From Sinohyriopsis cumingii (taxonomy: Eukaryota; Mollusca; Bivalvia; Unionida; Unionidae): a stretch of DNA of 64,000 nucleotides. The notes under the pieces were generated by a model. That model did no database searches and was not told the origin of the DNA. It saw only the letters and a program-made list of their open reading frames with translations. Below are positions 31,438 to 41,179 of this stretch, in pieces; position 1 is the first letter of the stretch, and each line of letters starts with the position of its first letter. Where the stretch lies: contig CM068826.1 of NCBI GenBank assembly GCA_028554795.2, positions 103,046,346 through 103,110,345 on the forward strand, in the 5' to 3' direction. The position numbers were made by a program, and so were the translations under genes.

Positions 31438-34248
31438 TCAAATAGTGTTGGGGTAGAATGTTCCAATGAGTTTTATTAAAAGTTGTAAGAAGTCCTGTTT
31501 TTGTACTTCATTGTTTTTTGTTATTTGTTTGACCCCTTTCTGTAATGCCCCAATGTACTTTTGTATTAGATTAGAATCTATCAAACCTTCATTATTACTT
31601 GTGTTTTGTTGTTGTAGTTCCACATTTGTGGTTATTGGTTTATGTGGTTGTTTAGTTGGATATTTCTCTAGTTGTGAGTTATCTTTCCTTTGAGTGTTAT
31701 TTCCTATCGGCTTGTTAGGTATTTGTATTGGCGGATTGATTTCAATATCTGATGTTATGTTTTTTTCCTTTGATCTTGTCGTAGCTGCAGTTTCTGTGAC
31801 TGTTTGTTGTGGTTTCTTGGCTTTTGTCCTTGCTTCTTCCATTATTTCTATTGTTCGGTGTTCTATTTTTGTATATGGACATTCGTAAGAGTTGGGGTGG
31901 TGGTTTCCTAGACAGTTGGCACATTTTTGTATTTTTGACGTGCACTGTTGTTTGTGTGGACCTCCACATTTATAGCACCTGGTTTGGTAGTGGCATTTGG
32001 TGGTGAAATGCCCCCATCTTTTACAATTCGTGCAGAACCGAGGTTTATTTATATATTTGTTGAGCTGTTTCAATTTAGCTTGGGGTCCTATTTTGATGTT
32101 TTTTGGTGGTGGGTTGTAAAACTCCAGTAGTACTGTGGTAGTTTCTTGTCCCTTCTTGTTTTTAAGTTTTATAGCTCTCTTGTATGGTATGCTATAATAG
32201 TGTAGATCATATTCGATGTCTGCTGTTGTGTAGTGCTTGTAGATTCCCGTTAGTTTCAATATGGCTTTGAAGCTTGCTTTTGGGGTGTCTGTGTGTCTGG
32301 TTCCGCTGTTTGTGGTTTGCCAGCTGTTATCTGTGGGATTCTTGAATGTTCCTTGGATTGATTTTCTGCTGTTGTTCAGCTCGTCCTGTGTGATATTTGA
32401 GGTAGTGTTTTTGTTGGTACTGATGTTTGTTGTGGCTGTTTTTTTTCTGTTCACGGCATGGTGTCTTTGGATCTTGATTTTCATTCCTGCCATTTGGTCT
32501 AGCTCCAAATATTCAGCCACCTGCCTGTTGGTGGTACACCATATCACTATATATTCAGTGTTAGGCCTTATAATTCTGTATGTCCCTCGGTGTTTGTTGT
32601 TTAGAGATGCGGCTATTGTTGTACTACTTAGCCTGATGAATTTGGGGTTTGGGCTTGTGATATATAGTGTAAGTTCAGTTGGATGGTACGGGTATTTCTG
32701 TTGTTGCTGATTGTTGTTGTTCTGATTTCTTTGCCCTGTTTTAGTTCTTTGTGATCCGCTGTCTTGGTTTATTTGATTGTCTGAAAGAGAATTTATTTTC
32801 TTACCTGATATTTCCTGTTGCTTCTGGTGGTTTGGGGTCTGAGTTGTTTGTTTCCTTTTAGTTTCCGTTTGGATATTGCTTAGTATGTTTGGGTTGTCCT
32901 TTTGTGGCTGAAGTGGTTCAGATTTTTTGATTATTTGTTTTTTGTTCATTGGTCTTTTTCCTTTGTTGGAGCATGTTTCTTCGTGATTCTCATTGTGGAG
33001 ATTGTTGTGATAGGCTGGCATCTGTTCGAGTTGATCTGCTTCTCTGATGGCTTTTTCGATTTCTTCCAGTTCTTGTGGTGTTATGTGCATCGAGGGGCCA
33101 GCTTGTTGACTGTTGTGAATAGTGTAATTAGGTGTTCTTGTTCCTCTGTCTTGTTTAAGTTTGTCCCCTTCCGTGGATGCCTCTTCAATTACTGTCATCT
33201 CATTGGTTGTTATATTTGTGGAAGGGCCTGCCTGTTGACTGTTGTGTATTGTGTTGTTTTTTGGTTTGTTTACTTTGGTAGTATTAGTATTAGGTTTAAT
33301 AGTAGTGGTGGATATGTTTATCTCTTGGGGAGTCTTTGTTGTAGATGGTGTTCTTGGTGTTGTTCTCTTTGTTGTTGCTTGTTTGGGTGTTGTTGCTGGG
33401 TTGAGTTGTTTAGTCTTTGATGTGACTGCTGTCCCTGGTGTTGTTGTTGCCATGATTCTTTGTTGTTCAATCATTGGGATGGCTGTTGTCGTTATTGTTG
33501 TCATTCCTGTAGTTGTTCTCTTTTTAGTATTTATTGGTGTAGGTATTTTAGATTTCTTTTGTGTTGATATCGGATGTGCTGTTGTGGGTGATGTTGTTAG
33601 ATATGGTGTTGGTGTGTTCTGGCCTTCTGTTGTTTGTTTTTGAGGTGTTGCTGCTGTTGTTTGTTTATTTGTTGGTGTTGTTGCTGATGTTGTTTTAGGG
33701 CTATTTTGTTTCCTAATTGGTGGTGTTACTTCCTTGCTTTGTGTAAGTGTTGTTTTGGGAGTTGTTGATTCTGAGATTGCAGTCCGTTTTGTGTTTAGTT
33801 CAGATTGTTTATTTTTTTTCCTGGTTGGTTGTGTTTCCGTCGTTGTAGGTGTGGGACTAACGCTTGTTGTTTGTCCCTGTTCGTTATGATGTATGTTTAA
33901 TTCTGTTTGTATTTTAATTGGTTTTTTGTTCTTTGTGACTTTGCTTTTTATAGCATCCTCTATTGTCTGGATTTGTGTTTCATTTTTTTTAATAGTTGAT
34001 CTAGTGATTCTGCTTGTTTGGTTTTTTTCCCTCTGTGTGTCTGTATGTACTTGTAGTTCCTGGATGTTTATTTCTCTGGATTCTAAGCTGTTGTGGTAAA
34101 TTCCCATTTGTACCTCCGTTTGACTGATGTCTGCGCTTTTATTTATTTGATCTATAGCTTTATCCATTTTTCGTTTTCTCCTAATTTGTTTTGTTCTTTC
34201 CTGTCTTTTTTGGTCATCAAGTCTTATTTTATTTATTTTAGTGGCCAT
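31438..34248 (-). CDS. LINE ORF1: gag-like RNA-binding protein (936 aa)
   Basis: A long Thr/Asn/Gln/Lys-rich low-complexity N-terminal region is followed by a globular domain at about 640-730 and three zinc knuckles at about 736-795. The first is CTNCKRWGHFTTKC, then CYKCGGPHKQQC and CANCLGNHHPNSYEC. This is the usual ORF1 of I-group LINEs, which coats the element RNA. The frame is intact. The plus strand shows many antisense open frames because the gene is strongly A-biased; they are not genes. Confidence 0.9.
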   Translation of the reverse strand: MATKINKIRLDDQKRQERTKQIRRKRKMDKAIDQINKSADISQTEVQMGIYHNSLESREINIQELQVHTDTQREKNQTSRITRSTIKKNETQIQTIEDAIKSKVTKNKKPIKIQTELNIHHNEQGQTTSVSPTPTTTETQPTRKKNKQSELNTKRTAISESTTPKTTLTQSKEVTPPIRKQNSPKTTSATTPTNKQTTAATPQKQTTEGQNTPTPYLTTSPTTAHPISTQKKSKIPTPINTKKRTTTGMTTITTTAIPMIEQQRIMATTTPGTAVTSKTKQLNPATTPKQATTKRTTPRTPSTTKTPQEINISTTTIKPNTNTTKVNKPKNNTIHNSQQAGPSTNITTNEMTVIEEASTEGDKLKQDRGTRTPNYTIHNSQQAGPSMHITPQELEEIEKAIREADQLEQMPAYHNNLHNENHEETCSNKGKRPMNKKQIIKKSEPLQPQKDNPNILSNIQTETKRKQTTQTPNHQKQQEISGKKINSLSDNQINQDSGSQRTKTGQRNQNNNNQQQQKYPYHPTELTLYITSPNPKFIRLSSTTIAASLNNKHRGTYRIIRPNTEYIVIWCTTNRQVAEYLELDQMAGMKIKIQRHHAVNRKKTATTNISTNKNTTSNITQDELNNSRKSIQGTFKNPTDNSWQTTNSGTRHTDTPKASFKAILKLTGIYKHYTTADIEYDLHYYSIPYKRAIKLKNKKGQETTTVLLEFYNPPPKNIKIGPQAKLKQLNKYINKPRFCTNCKRWGHFTTKCHYQTRCYKCGGPHKQQCTSKIQKCANCLGNHHPNSYECPYTKIEHRTIEIMEEARTKAKKPQQTVTETAATTRSKEKNITSDIEINPPIQIPNKPIGNNTQRKDNSQLEKYPTKQPHKPITTNVELQQQNTSNNEGLIDSNLIQKYIGALQKGVKQITKNNEVQKQDFLQLLIKLIGTFYPNTI

Positions 34249-34366
34249 TTTATGTTGTTTTGTGTTTCCCCCTTTTTTCCGTTTATTTTTATTTTATGTG
34301 AGAATTTATTTTTATTTATTGCTTGTTTGTTGTTCTCTTGTTATTATATCATTCTGTTTATAATTA

Positions 34367-36766
34367 CACTGGACAACAAATTTTTACAAAAGTCATGTTA
34401 CTAAAATAAAATTAGTCAATTCTTATCAATTTTTATGTGCTGAACACGAATATGACAGTCAAATTGCAAAATTGGCTCTAGTTTTTTTGTAATCTGCAAG
34501 AAATTAATGTTTACATAACGAAATGCATTCCAATAGTAAAAGGTCAACTGTAATAGCCTACCTATAAAAAATCAAGTCATTGACTACATCTTAGATTTCT
34601 TCGCCTGTCTCTTGTACAGCTGTTCGGGAGCATCTCTGAGGAGTGTCCAGCAGTAGTCAGCCAGCATTGTAGTGGACCATTTTCCCTGGTATCTTTGTTC
34701 CATTGTTGCGATATCTTGATGAAAACGTTCGCCGTGTTCATCACTAACAATACCACAGTTGCTAGGAAAGAAATCCAAATGGGAATGAAGGAAGTGAATC
34801 TTTAGAGACATATTGCAGCCAAGTTTCTTATACTTCATCAACATGTCTTCTACTAGTTCCTTATAGTTTTCTGCCCTAACATTTCCGAGGAAGTTTGTAG
34901 AAACTAGGCGAAAAGCATTCCATGCTTGTTTCGCGTCACCTTCCAGCAAGTTGTTGAACCGGTCATCTTTGAAAAGCTCTCGAATCTGAGGACCCACAAA
35001 AACTCCCTCTTTAATCTTTGCTTCGCTGAGTCGAGGGAATTTTTCATGCAGGTATCGGAATGCTGGCAAAGTCCGGTCAATGGCTTTCACGAAGTTCTTC
35101 ATCAAACCTAGTTTGATGTGAAGGGGTGGTAGCAAGATTTTCTGAGCCTCAACCAGAGCTGGGTGTTGGATATTCTTCTCTCCAATGGCTACATTCTGCC
35201 TGTGAGTCCATTCCTTCCTCATGTAGTGCATTTCCCTTGCTCGGCTATCCCACTCGCATAAGAAACACATGTATTTTGTATATCCTTGCTGCAGTCCCAT
35301 TAAAAGGGCAACTACCTTCAAATCACCACAGAGGTGCCAGCTGTACTTGTTATACTCAATGGAATTCAGTAGCTGCCTTAAGTTATCGTATGTCTCTTTC
35401 ATGTGGACAGCATACGCTACTGGAATAGATGGAATAATGTTTCCATTGTGCAAAAGCACAGCCTTGAGACTCAGTTTCGAAGAGTCCACAAATAGTCTCC
35501 ATTCTTGTGGGTCATGAGTGATTTTTAAAGCATTCATGAGGCCCTCAATATCGGAACAGAATATCAGATTACTTTCCTTTCTGAAGAAAGGCTCCAATTG
35601 CTGGTGGCGCTTTCGATATGCAGTAATTGTGACATCTTCTTCTAGAAGATTCCATTGTTGGAGTCTTGATCCTAGCAATTCTGCCTTGTTCTTTGATAAG
35701 TCCAAATCACGAATCAGGTCATTTAGTTCTTCCTGTGTTATTCTGTGTGGGGTTGATGATGCACCACAGTGAAAATCTGGATCACTGCATGCTGATGGAC
35801 CAGGAGAAGAACAGGTCGACTCACCTTTGTCTTCGTCAGATGAATCAAGAGAATATTCTGCTGGAGGTTCTGGAATAGGAAGTCCCTCACCATGTGGAAC
35901 TGGTCTCAATGCAGACGGAATGTTTGGGTAGACTATTCTCGACTTCTTTCGCTTCGTTATTCCGCCGGAAAGAGGAGGAACCAAGCAGAAGTAACAGTCA
36001 TTTAGGTGGTTGCTTGGCTCTCTCCACACCATTGGGACTGCAAACGGCATTGATGACCTTTTGCAATTCAACCACTGTGAAAGCTGTGTTGTACATGTAG
36101 CACAGCATATATGCGGAGCCCAAGGCTTGTCTTGGTCACCAACCTTGCATCCGAAGTAAAGATGATATGCCTTCTTCACTTGAGAATTGATACTTTTCTT
36201 CTGGTTGGCAAATGTCACTTCCCCACAAATATAGCAAAAATTGTCCGCGGTATTAACACACTTTCGAGGCATTACTGTTCTTTATTGTACGTAAATGGAT
36301 AAAATAATAAGTTTTATGTAACAGTAGCTTGAACTGTCTCGCACAACGTCTAAAATATTTTAAATGCTGAACCTATCTGATTGGGCTTTATATAGTACAC
36401 TGCTTACGTCAGCTTCAGCAGCCGCCTGGCATTAGTATAATAGGCCTACACATGTATAGTACACTGCTGACGTCAACTTACTTCAGCAGCCGCATGGCAT
36501 TAGTATTGCATTGCATCAGAAAATGATGCAATCAACTGTGGATGATGTGAGCATGATGGTATTATGCAATGTTACATCATTATTCCGGATGTTGCTGCAG
36601 TCCTACTGGAGAAATTTACACAGTGAAACATAGAAAATGAGGTATATGAATATCTTCAAAACGAGAGCCAATACAAATTTTTCACGGTTATATTCGTGTT
36701 CGGCACACCAAAATACTACAGATTAGGGCCTTTTCAAGTCAGTAATGATTTCACTGTTGACCAGTG
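34367..36766 (-). mobile_element. Cut-and-paste DNA transposon with imperfect ~120-bp inverted repeats
   Basis: The ends read CACTGGACAACA and, in complement on the right, CACTGGTCAACA. Inside, matching blocks such as GAACACGAATAT and TTGGCTCT recur at both ends to about 120 bp. TTA flanks both sides (34,364-34,366 and 36,767-36,769) as a 3-bp target duplication. The CACT ends and 3-bp duplication fit the CMC (CACTA/Chapaev-like) group, which is inference. It sits within the 5' leader of the LINE and is the youngest insertion here. Confidence 0.75.
34584..36272 (-). CDS. Probable transposase of the nested DNA transposon (562 aa)
   Basis: It begins MPRKCVNTADNFCYICGEVT. Cys pairs in the first 60 residues suggest a zinc-binding DNA-recognition region. 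An acidic Ser-rich linker follows (about 140-165). The C-terminal two thirds have spaced acidic motifs (LFVDSSKL, CGDLKVV, DEHGERFHQD) that could form a DDE-type catalytic core. I recall similar single-ORF repeats in arthropods and other invertebrates but cannot name the family. The frame is intact and nearly fills the element, which supports the transposase role. Confidence 0.65.
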   Translation of the reverse strand: MPRKCVNTADNFCYICGEVTFANQKKSINSQVKKAYHLYFGCKVGDQDKPWAPHICCATCTTQLSQWLNCKRSSMPFAVPMVWREPSNHLNDCYFCLVPPLSGGITKRKKSRIVYPNIPSALRPVPHGEGLPIPEPPAEYSLDSSDEDKGESTCSSPGPSACSDPDFHCGASSTPHRITQEELNDLIRDLDLSKNKAELLGSRLQQWNLLEEDVTITAYRKRHQQLEPFFRKESNLIFCSDIEGLMNALKITHDPQEWRLFVDSSKLSLKAVLLHNGNIIPSIPVAYAVHMKETYDNLRQLLNSIEYNKYSWHLCGDLKVVALLMGLQQGYTKYMCFLCEWDSRAREMHYMRKEWTHRQNVAIGEKNIQHPALVEAQKILLPPLHIKLGLMKNFVKAIDRTLPAFRYLHEKFPRLSEAKIKEGVFVGPQIRELFKDDRFNNLLEGDAKQAWNAFRLVSTNFLGNVRAENYKELVEDMLMKYKKLGCNMSLKIHFLHSHLDFFPSNCGIVSDEHGERFHQDIATMEQRYQGKWSTTMLADYCWTLLRDAPEQLYKRQAKKSKM

Positions 36767-37985
36767 TTATTTATTGTATTTTAATGTTTCTGGTTTTTAG
36801 TTATATATTTATTTATTATTATTATTAATTTATTTATTTTATTTATTTATTTATTTATTTTTCTATGTGCGTGGGGTTATTTCTTGTTTTGTGGTTAATG
36901 TAGTGATTCCGATATATCTTACTGGCGGAATTAACTAATCACCCGAAGTGGGCGATGCTAGGTTGTGTTTGATTGGAGACTAGGTCGCGGATTTGTTTGA
37001 GCGGGGTAAGCTGCACTTGCTTTTGATTAATGTAGTGCTTGCGCTTTTTAATTTAGCGGAGAAGTGGTCTTCTATATCGGTTTGAGACGATGATTTCTAT
37101 TGGTCGTCGAGTGTTTAGTTTAGTTAGATTCTGGCGGTCTGCGAGTGGAGTGGAATGCGTTGTTTCAGTAATTTGATACTCGCGTTGTACCGCCCGTGGT
37201 TGTTTATATGTGTAAAACCATGAAATTAATATTCAAACTTGAATTTGGTGTATGAATTAGATAGTTTAGTTTAATTAGGTAATTGCTGATTAGTTTGATG
37301 TATTATTAAATAGTAAATCAGTTGTAGTTTGGTTATTATTAAAGAGGAAACTGTCTAGTATTATTAAAAGGTATAAAGGAAACAAGAAAGAAAGAAGAAA
37401 GAAAAAAAAGGGAATTACTTTGTCGTTTGCTGCCCTTGATGAGAAATCTTTTGACAACAAGTTGTCTCAAGGATCTCAACCAGGAATTGCTAGTGTGGTT
37501 CCTAGCTCCTGTTTTGGGCCTGCATTAGTCCGTTTGTGGTCGGGAGTTATTAAAATTAGTCAGGGAAAAAGTTGGGTTAGGTAAAATTAGGGGTGGGGGT
37601 TATGATTATTTATTCGAGTATTAGTCGGTTATTAGTTACTATGTTCAGAAAAATGTATTCAGAATTCGATTATTTAATGGTTTTATAAGGCACAATGTTA
37701 CCCGTAGGTTTAGTTTGGCTTAAATAAACCCCCTACCTTATTGTTGGTGGTGTGGCAGTTTAGCGTGCTTACCGCGCACGCCGCTATGGAATCCCTTTGT
37801 TCCTATGCTGCTGCTCTGTTTTCCTGCTATGGTTTCTGTTTTATGGGTCAGCTTCGGTTCCGTTTGATGTTTTTGGTCTTCCAGTTGATGTAAATATTGT
37901 TTTTCTTTCTTTTCTTCTGTTTATTCTTGTTATAGATAGTCTTCTTTCCTCTTGATCTTGTATTTTTGTTGTTTCTTTTTTTCGC
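36767..37985 (-). other. LINE 5' leader, continued
   Basis: No ORF is supportable. The left part is a T/A-rich run of ATTT units (36,785-36,860). GC-richer text follows. A second limit of the LINE probably lies near 37,985, before the Polinton promoter block. Confidence 0.5.
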
Positions 37986-38029
37986 TAGTAAAGGAGCGTG
38001 CGCTGCAGCTGCCTCACTCCAATCTATGA

Positions 38030-38105
38030 ATGGGATGGTTAGACTGGAGGCTACCCCGGCTTTAAAGTCAAAGCGCGGACGTGAAGGAAAACATCCCTCC
38101 ACGGT
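38030..38105 (-). promoter_or_regulatory. Orphaned accessory-gene promoter beside the LINE
   Basis: The minus strand carries ACGTCCGCGCTTTG followed by a TATA-like CTTTAAAG and then CAGTCTAACCATCCC. The element, spacing and initiator match accessory promoters 1-3, but no coding start follows before LINE sequence begins. It is either the promoter of a fourth accessory gene destroyed by the LINE or the displaced upstream part of accessory gene 3. Confidence 0.5.
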
Positions 38106-38223
38106 TTTCGAGCCGGAACGTTCAATGAGTGCCATGAGAGGGATAGTAAGAAGTCAAAGAGCATGAATCAAGATTTCTATAGTCAAACAAACCACAAAGG
38201 CATTTTTTTTTCAAAACACATTT

Positions 38224-38229
38224 TTTATT
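38224..38229 (-). terminator. Poly(A) signal of the protease gene
   Basis: AATAAA on the minus strand, about 110 nt after the protease stop. This is a conventional signal, unlike those of the accessory genes. Confidence 0.6.
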
Positions 38230-38338
38230 CAAAATCACTTAACACTAACAAACAACTCTAACATTTTTAACAATAATCCAACAATATAACATCAAACATT
38301 TTTTTTCAAATGACAAACATTTTTTTCCAACTAACACA

Positions 38339-38893
38339 TTATTTTGGACAGGGCTGACAACGTTGTGAATGAAATTGTGATTTCCACTGTTGGAAGTCAT
38401 TAGGCCATTGATGGACACTACGTTTCCTAGCTTGAGACAAAAGATAAGCATAATGGTCACAAAACCATCGATCTACTTTCACATCGTTTCTAGAAGAAGA
38501 ACGAGGATCAAAATGAGTCACTAAATGTTCTAAGGAATAACCCAGACTGCGATGATGCAGAAAATACACACAGTACTGTCCACACACCAAGGAATCTGTG
38601 CCTTGTAATTTCACATTATTGAATCGGGTGGTCTGAGCATTTCTTCTCATAAAGTCAATGATATCGTCTTCCAAAGGGGGCAATCCATACGAATCAAAAT
38701 ATTCCACACATCCTTCTTGAGGAAGGTAGACGGCTACGGTTCCTGGGAGATGACTGTCGTCCGTGTTGATGACACAAGCTAGTTGGTCTTGAGGTTTGCG
38801 ATGAGGGAGTTCATTTTTAGCACATACGACAGGATTCCAAGAAGCAGTGTACGAACTGTGGTTCAAAAGGTAATAAAGTTCCCAGGTATCCAT
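38339..38893 (-). CDS. PRO: Adenain-type cysteine protease (Polinton PRO), probably inactive
   Basis: 184 residues, close to the family size. The Asp of YFDSYG and the catalytic Cys block (VCGQYCVYFL, about residues 103-112) are present. Adenain-type proteases mature virion proteins. The catalytic His normally sits in an HW pair directly before the VAVY strand. Here the text reads SHLPGTVAVYLP, as if those two codons were deleted, although the frame is otherwise intact. The His three residues before PGT is unlikely to substitute. The gene follows the Cys/His gene at 39,422 closely and ends in a poly(A)-type region. Confidence 0.85.
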   Translation of the reverse strand: MDTWELYYLLNHSSYTASWNPVVCAKNELPHRKPQDQLACVINTDDSHLPGTVAVYLPQEGCVEYFDSYGLPPLEDDIIDFMRRNAQTTRFNNVKLQGTDSLVCGQYCVYFLHHRSLGYSLEHLVTHFDPRSSSRNDVKVDRWFCDHYAYLLSQARKRSVHQWPNDFQQWKSQFHSQRCQPCPK

Positions 38894-38918
38894 GTTTTGT
38901 GTGGGTTTTTTTTCTTCT

Positions 38919-39422
38919 TCACAGGTAATAATAAGTCATCAATTGGATCCTGACTTTTTGCATGAAAATGTCTGACAAATAACCGTTTCTTCGTTTCGTC
39001 TCCCCACTCTGATTCAGAAGAGCTTCGATACGATGGATCTCTTGAGTGGTTAATGGTGGACAAGAATGTTCACGCAAGTCTTTATACCACTGATGCAACA
39101 CGACTTCGTCCGAGATGAGACTCCAAGCTTCGTCCAGATACTCGTTCAATTTTTCTTCTTGACTCAGCATTATGCATTTATCGTGTTGAATTTGACTGGG
39201 ATGATCGTTTTGACATCCATAGCAATCTTTCTTGATCAATTCCGTCATTTTTTCGACCAAGTGTTTGGCAAAACAGGAGACTAAATGGGCTTCTTGTTCT
39301 GGCCATCTTGACTTCATCATGATAACTTCTTCGACTTGGTCTTGAGATTCTTCTTCCCCGGTCTCCTCACATTCCATCTTCAAAGTTTCTCCACTAGGTA
39401 AAGAGGGATAACAGTCTTCCAT
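38919..39422 (-). CDS. Conserved Polinton protein with Cys/His motif (167 aa, C-terminus probably frameshifted)
   Basis: It begins MEDCYPSLPSGETLKMECEE. The signature DCYGCQNDHPSQIQHDKC (about residues 68-85) has the spacing of a zinc site, and I recall it from other animal Polintons beside the protease; its function is unknown. Another frame opens at about 39,063 and reads on as RHFHAKSQDPIDDLLLPVKK to near 38,900, which looks like the true C-terminus, so an indel near 39,020 is likely. The start lies 5 nt from the major capsid stop. Confidence 0.65.
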   Translation of the reverse strand: MEDCYPSLPSGETLKMECEETGEEESQDQVEEVIMMKSRWPEQEAHLVSCFAKHLVEKMTELIKKDCYGCQNDHPSQIQHDKCIMLSQEEKLNEYLDEAWSLISDEVVLHQWYKDLREHSCPPLTTQEIHRIEALLNQSGETKRRNGYLSDIFMQKVRIQLMTYYYL

Positions 39423-39427
39423 GGCTT

Positions 39428-40744
39428 CTAATAGTCTAGAATGTCTTCTCTCAAACTGTTGATTTCTATGGTATTGTCAAATTCTGCATACAGGAGGACG
39501 TTCACTGTGTGATCTGGACGTGGATTTGCAAACTGAAGTTCCATACGAATCTTACCCGATTTTATAGGGTGGAAATGTCCCTCGTCGCTGCCTTGGTCTG
39601 GAGTGAAATCAAAACCCCACAAAGCGTAGCCTCCTGCATAATCATCGTACGAAATACCGTGACTGGTGTTGGTTCCTAACTCTCCGGTGGCTTCGTACCG
39701 GGACAAGTACGATCTCAAATAATTCTTTGCGACACCAAAGTTGGGCTCAAAGGGTCGGGTACACAAGGTCTTGCCGTCGCGACTGACTTCGATCTTGGAC
39801 ACATTGTAATGTTGAAACTCAAAAGGATTTTGATCGTTGAAGGCTGAATTCCTGACGATACCAACAATCAAACGTTTGGGTAACTGTCCTTGGAACAGAT
39901 GATCTTCGATCATAGATCGCTGTCCAGCGGGAATGGTGAACGTTTTCACTTCTACGCGTCGTATCGGATACTTGGCGTTCGTTCTGCTCAACGTCTAACT
40001 GACGTCGTTTCCTACTTTAGGTAACACTTCCACACGACGCACGTAAAGTCGGGCTTCTTGAATGATAGTTTTGTATTCATTGGCATGGGCCATCAAATGG
40101 AAAGCGGCACTGCTACGATTCAGTCTCAGACGGATATCCACCCCGTTGAGCAAATACTTTTCTTGTAACCACATGTCCAAATGCAAACGATCCATCAGTT
40201 CTAAACTTCGCCCTTGCATAATTTTCTTACGACGGTCGTTAAACCCCACATTGTGAGGATTGTCATATTCTGTCAGGACTGTGTCGCTAAACGTGCCTAC
40301 ACCTGCCGTGTCAGGTTTCCATACCACGCAAGCATCCAGATGAGTATTCTTGGCTTCTTTTACGTACGTCAAGAGATTTTCCAGGTAGGCACGATATGGG
40401 TAAGTATCCATGCTGCTGCTGACCAGTTTGTTATTCAAGTACAAGTCCACTTCGCTGAACAAGGAATGCATGAAATTGTTGACAGGAGCTACTCTAGCAT
40501 CGCCTCCTGGATTGGTGTTGTCCGTTTTGATCACTTTCACTTTCAAATACAGGTAACTGCTATTCAGATCGATGTAATCTTCGGGTTGTCCTTTGATTTC
40601 AAACTCGATGGGAGCGGAATCCGTCAAAGAGGAGACGGGATGAAATTCCACCCACTGGGATTCTTGCATGGTCATCATGGTGGGGGGCATGGCAAACAGA
40701 TCCAGTTCCGACTTGGAACAAGCGCAAGACTCTCGGTGCATCAT
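39428..40744 (-). pseudogene. MCP: Major capsid protein (double jelly-roll), one in-frame TAG
   Basis: A single frame of 438 codons is interrupted once, by TAG at 39,995-39,997 (codon 250). The N-terminal part has the family signature MMHRESCACSKSELDL, then QWVEFHPVSSLTDSAPIEFE and EDYIDLNSSYLYLKVKV. The part after the stop includes FEFQHYNVSKIEVSRDG and ends DNTIEINSLREDILDY. This is the Polinton capsid family (C. elegans F54H12.2-like), which builds the icosahedral shell. Apart from the nonsense codon no damage is visible, so decay looks recent. The ATGATG start follows the pVI-like gene closely. Confidence 0.88.
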
Positions 40745-40774
40745 TTATTTCTCTTTCTGAATAATCGAAAACGT

Positions 40775-41167
40775 CTAAGTCTCGAACGGTTCTTCTTTTC
40801 TTTGCCTTTCTAGCTTTAGAAGTGTGGTGAAAGGGTATTTTCTTCGTCGTCTCTTTCTGCCTTGTCCTTGCTGAATGCCTGACTCGGTAGCGTGAAGGTC
40901 ATTTACAGGTGTGTCTCGTCGGCCCAAAAGGTCTTTGCCCGTTTGCAGCAAGACATTTTTGCCTGTCCTCATGAAGGCTTCTTTAGGATTTTGTTTGTCG
41001 ATGATGACATTTTGGAGAAATTCTTTGCCTTGCGTCAGTGTCGCATCTTTCAAGGCGTGCAATCCGCGTGTTACCATCGGTTTCAACACCGGGGCCACCG
41101 AACGAAAGGCCGATTTCAGCATATCTCCTAAACCGTGTCCTCGCTGTCGAGCAACCCCTCGGTACAC
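40775..41167 (-). CDS. pVI-like minor virion protein (130 aa), start codon apparently lost
   Basis: The frame opens at GTG 41,167 with YRGVARQRGHGLGDMLKSAF; there is no in-frame ATG before an upstream stop. An N-terminal Gly-rich amphipathic helix (GLGDMLKSAFRSVAPVLKP) and a basic GRKRRRRK segment near 105 recall adenovirus pVI-like proteins, which act in membrane disruption and capsid stability. The usual ATG has probably mutated to GTG. A neighbouring frame continues with a basic tail to a stop overlapping the capsid ATG, so the last 15 residues here may also be shifted. Confidence 0.55.
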   Translation of the reverse strand: MYRGVARQRGHGLGDMLKSAFRSVAPVLKPMVTRGLHALKDATLTQGKEFLQNVIIDKQNPKEAFMRTGKNVLLQTGKDLLGRRDTPVNDLHATESGIQQGQGRKRRRRKYPFTTLLKLERQRKEEPFET

Positions 41168-41179
41168 TGGATATATGAC

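Larger units (their letters stand above)
26150..37985 (-). mobile_element. I-group non-LTR retrotransposon (LINE), full-length, minus strand, split by a DNA transposon
   Basis: Two intact ORFs in the order gag-like ORF1 then endonuclease-reverse transcriptase-RNase H ORF2, a 3' untranslated region of about 1.4 kb to the left and a 5' leader to the right. The outer limits are approximate: I could not find target duplications or a poly(A) tail, and both limits are placed where Polinton-like sequence resumes. The 5' leader is interrupted by the element at 34,367-36,766. Both ORFs being open implies a younger insertion than the decayed Polinton around it. Confidence 0.75.

Noticed and set aside
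31466-34404. Plus-strand hydrophobic ORFs opposite LINE ORF1
   Set aside because: They are shadows of an A-rich coding strand; T-rich antisense codons look like membrane proteins.
36731-36740. Additional histone-like stem-loop (GGCCTTTTCAAG)
   Set aside because: It does not form the stem, lacks ACCCA, and lies in the inverted repeat of the DNA transposon.
37848-38135. 95-codon minus-strand ORF beginning MALIERSGSKTVEG
   Set aside because: It runs through the orphan accessory promoter and on into LINE leader; its frame has no family match and ends in low-complexity Lys/Asn.
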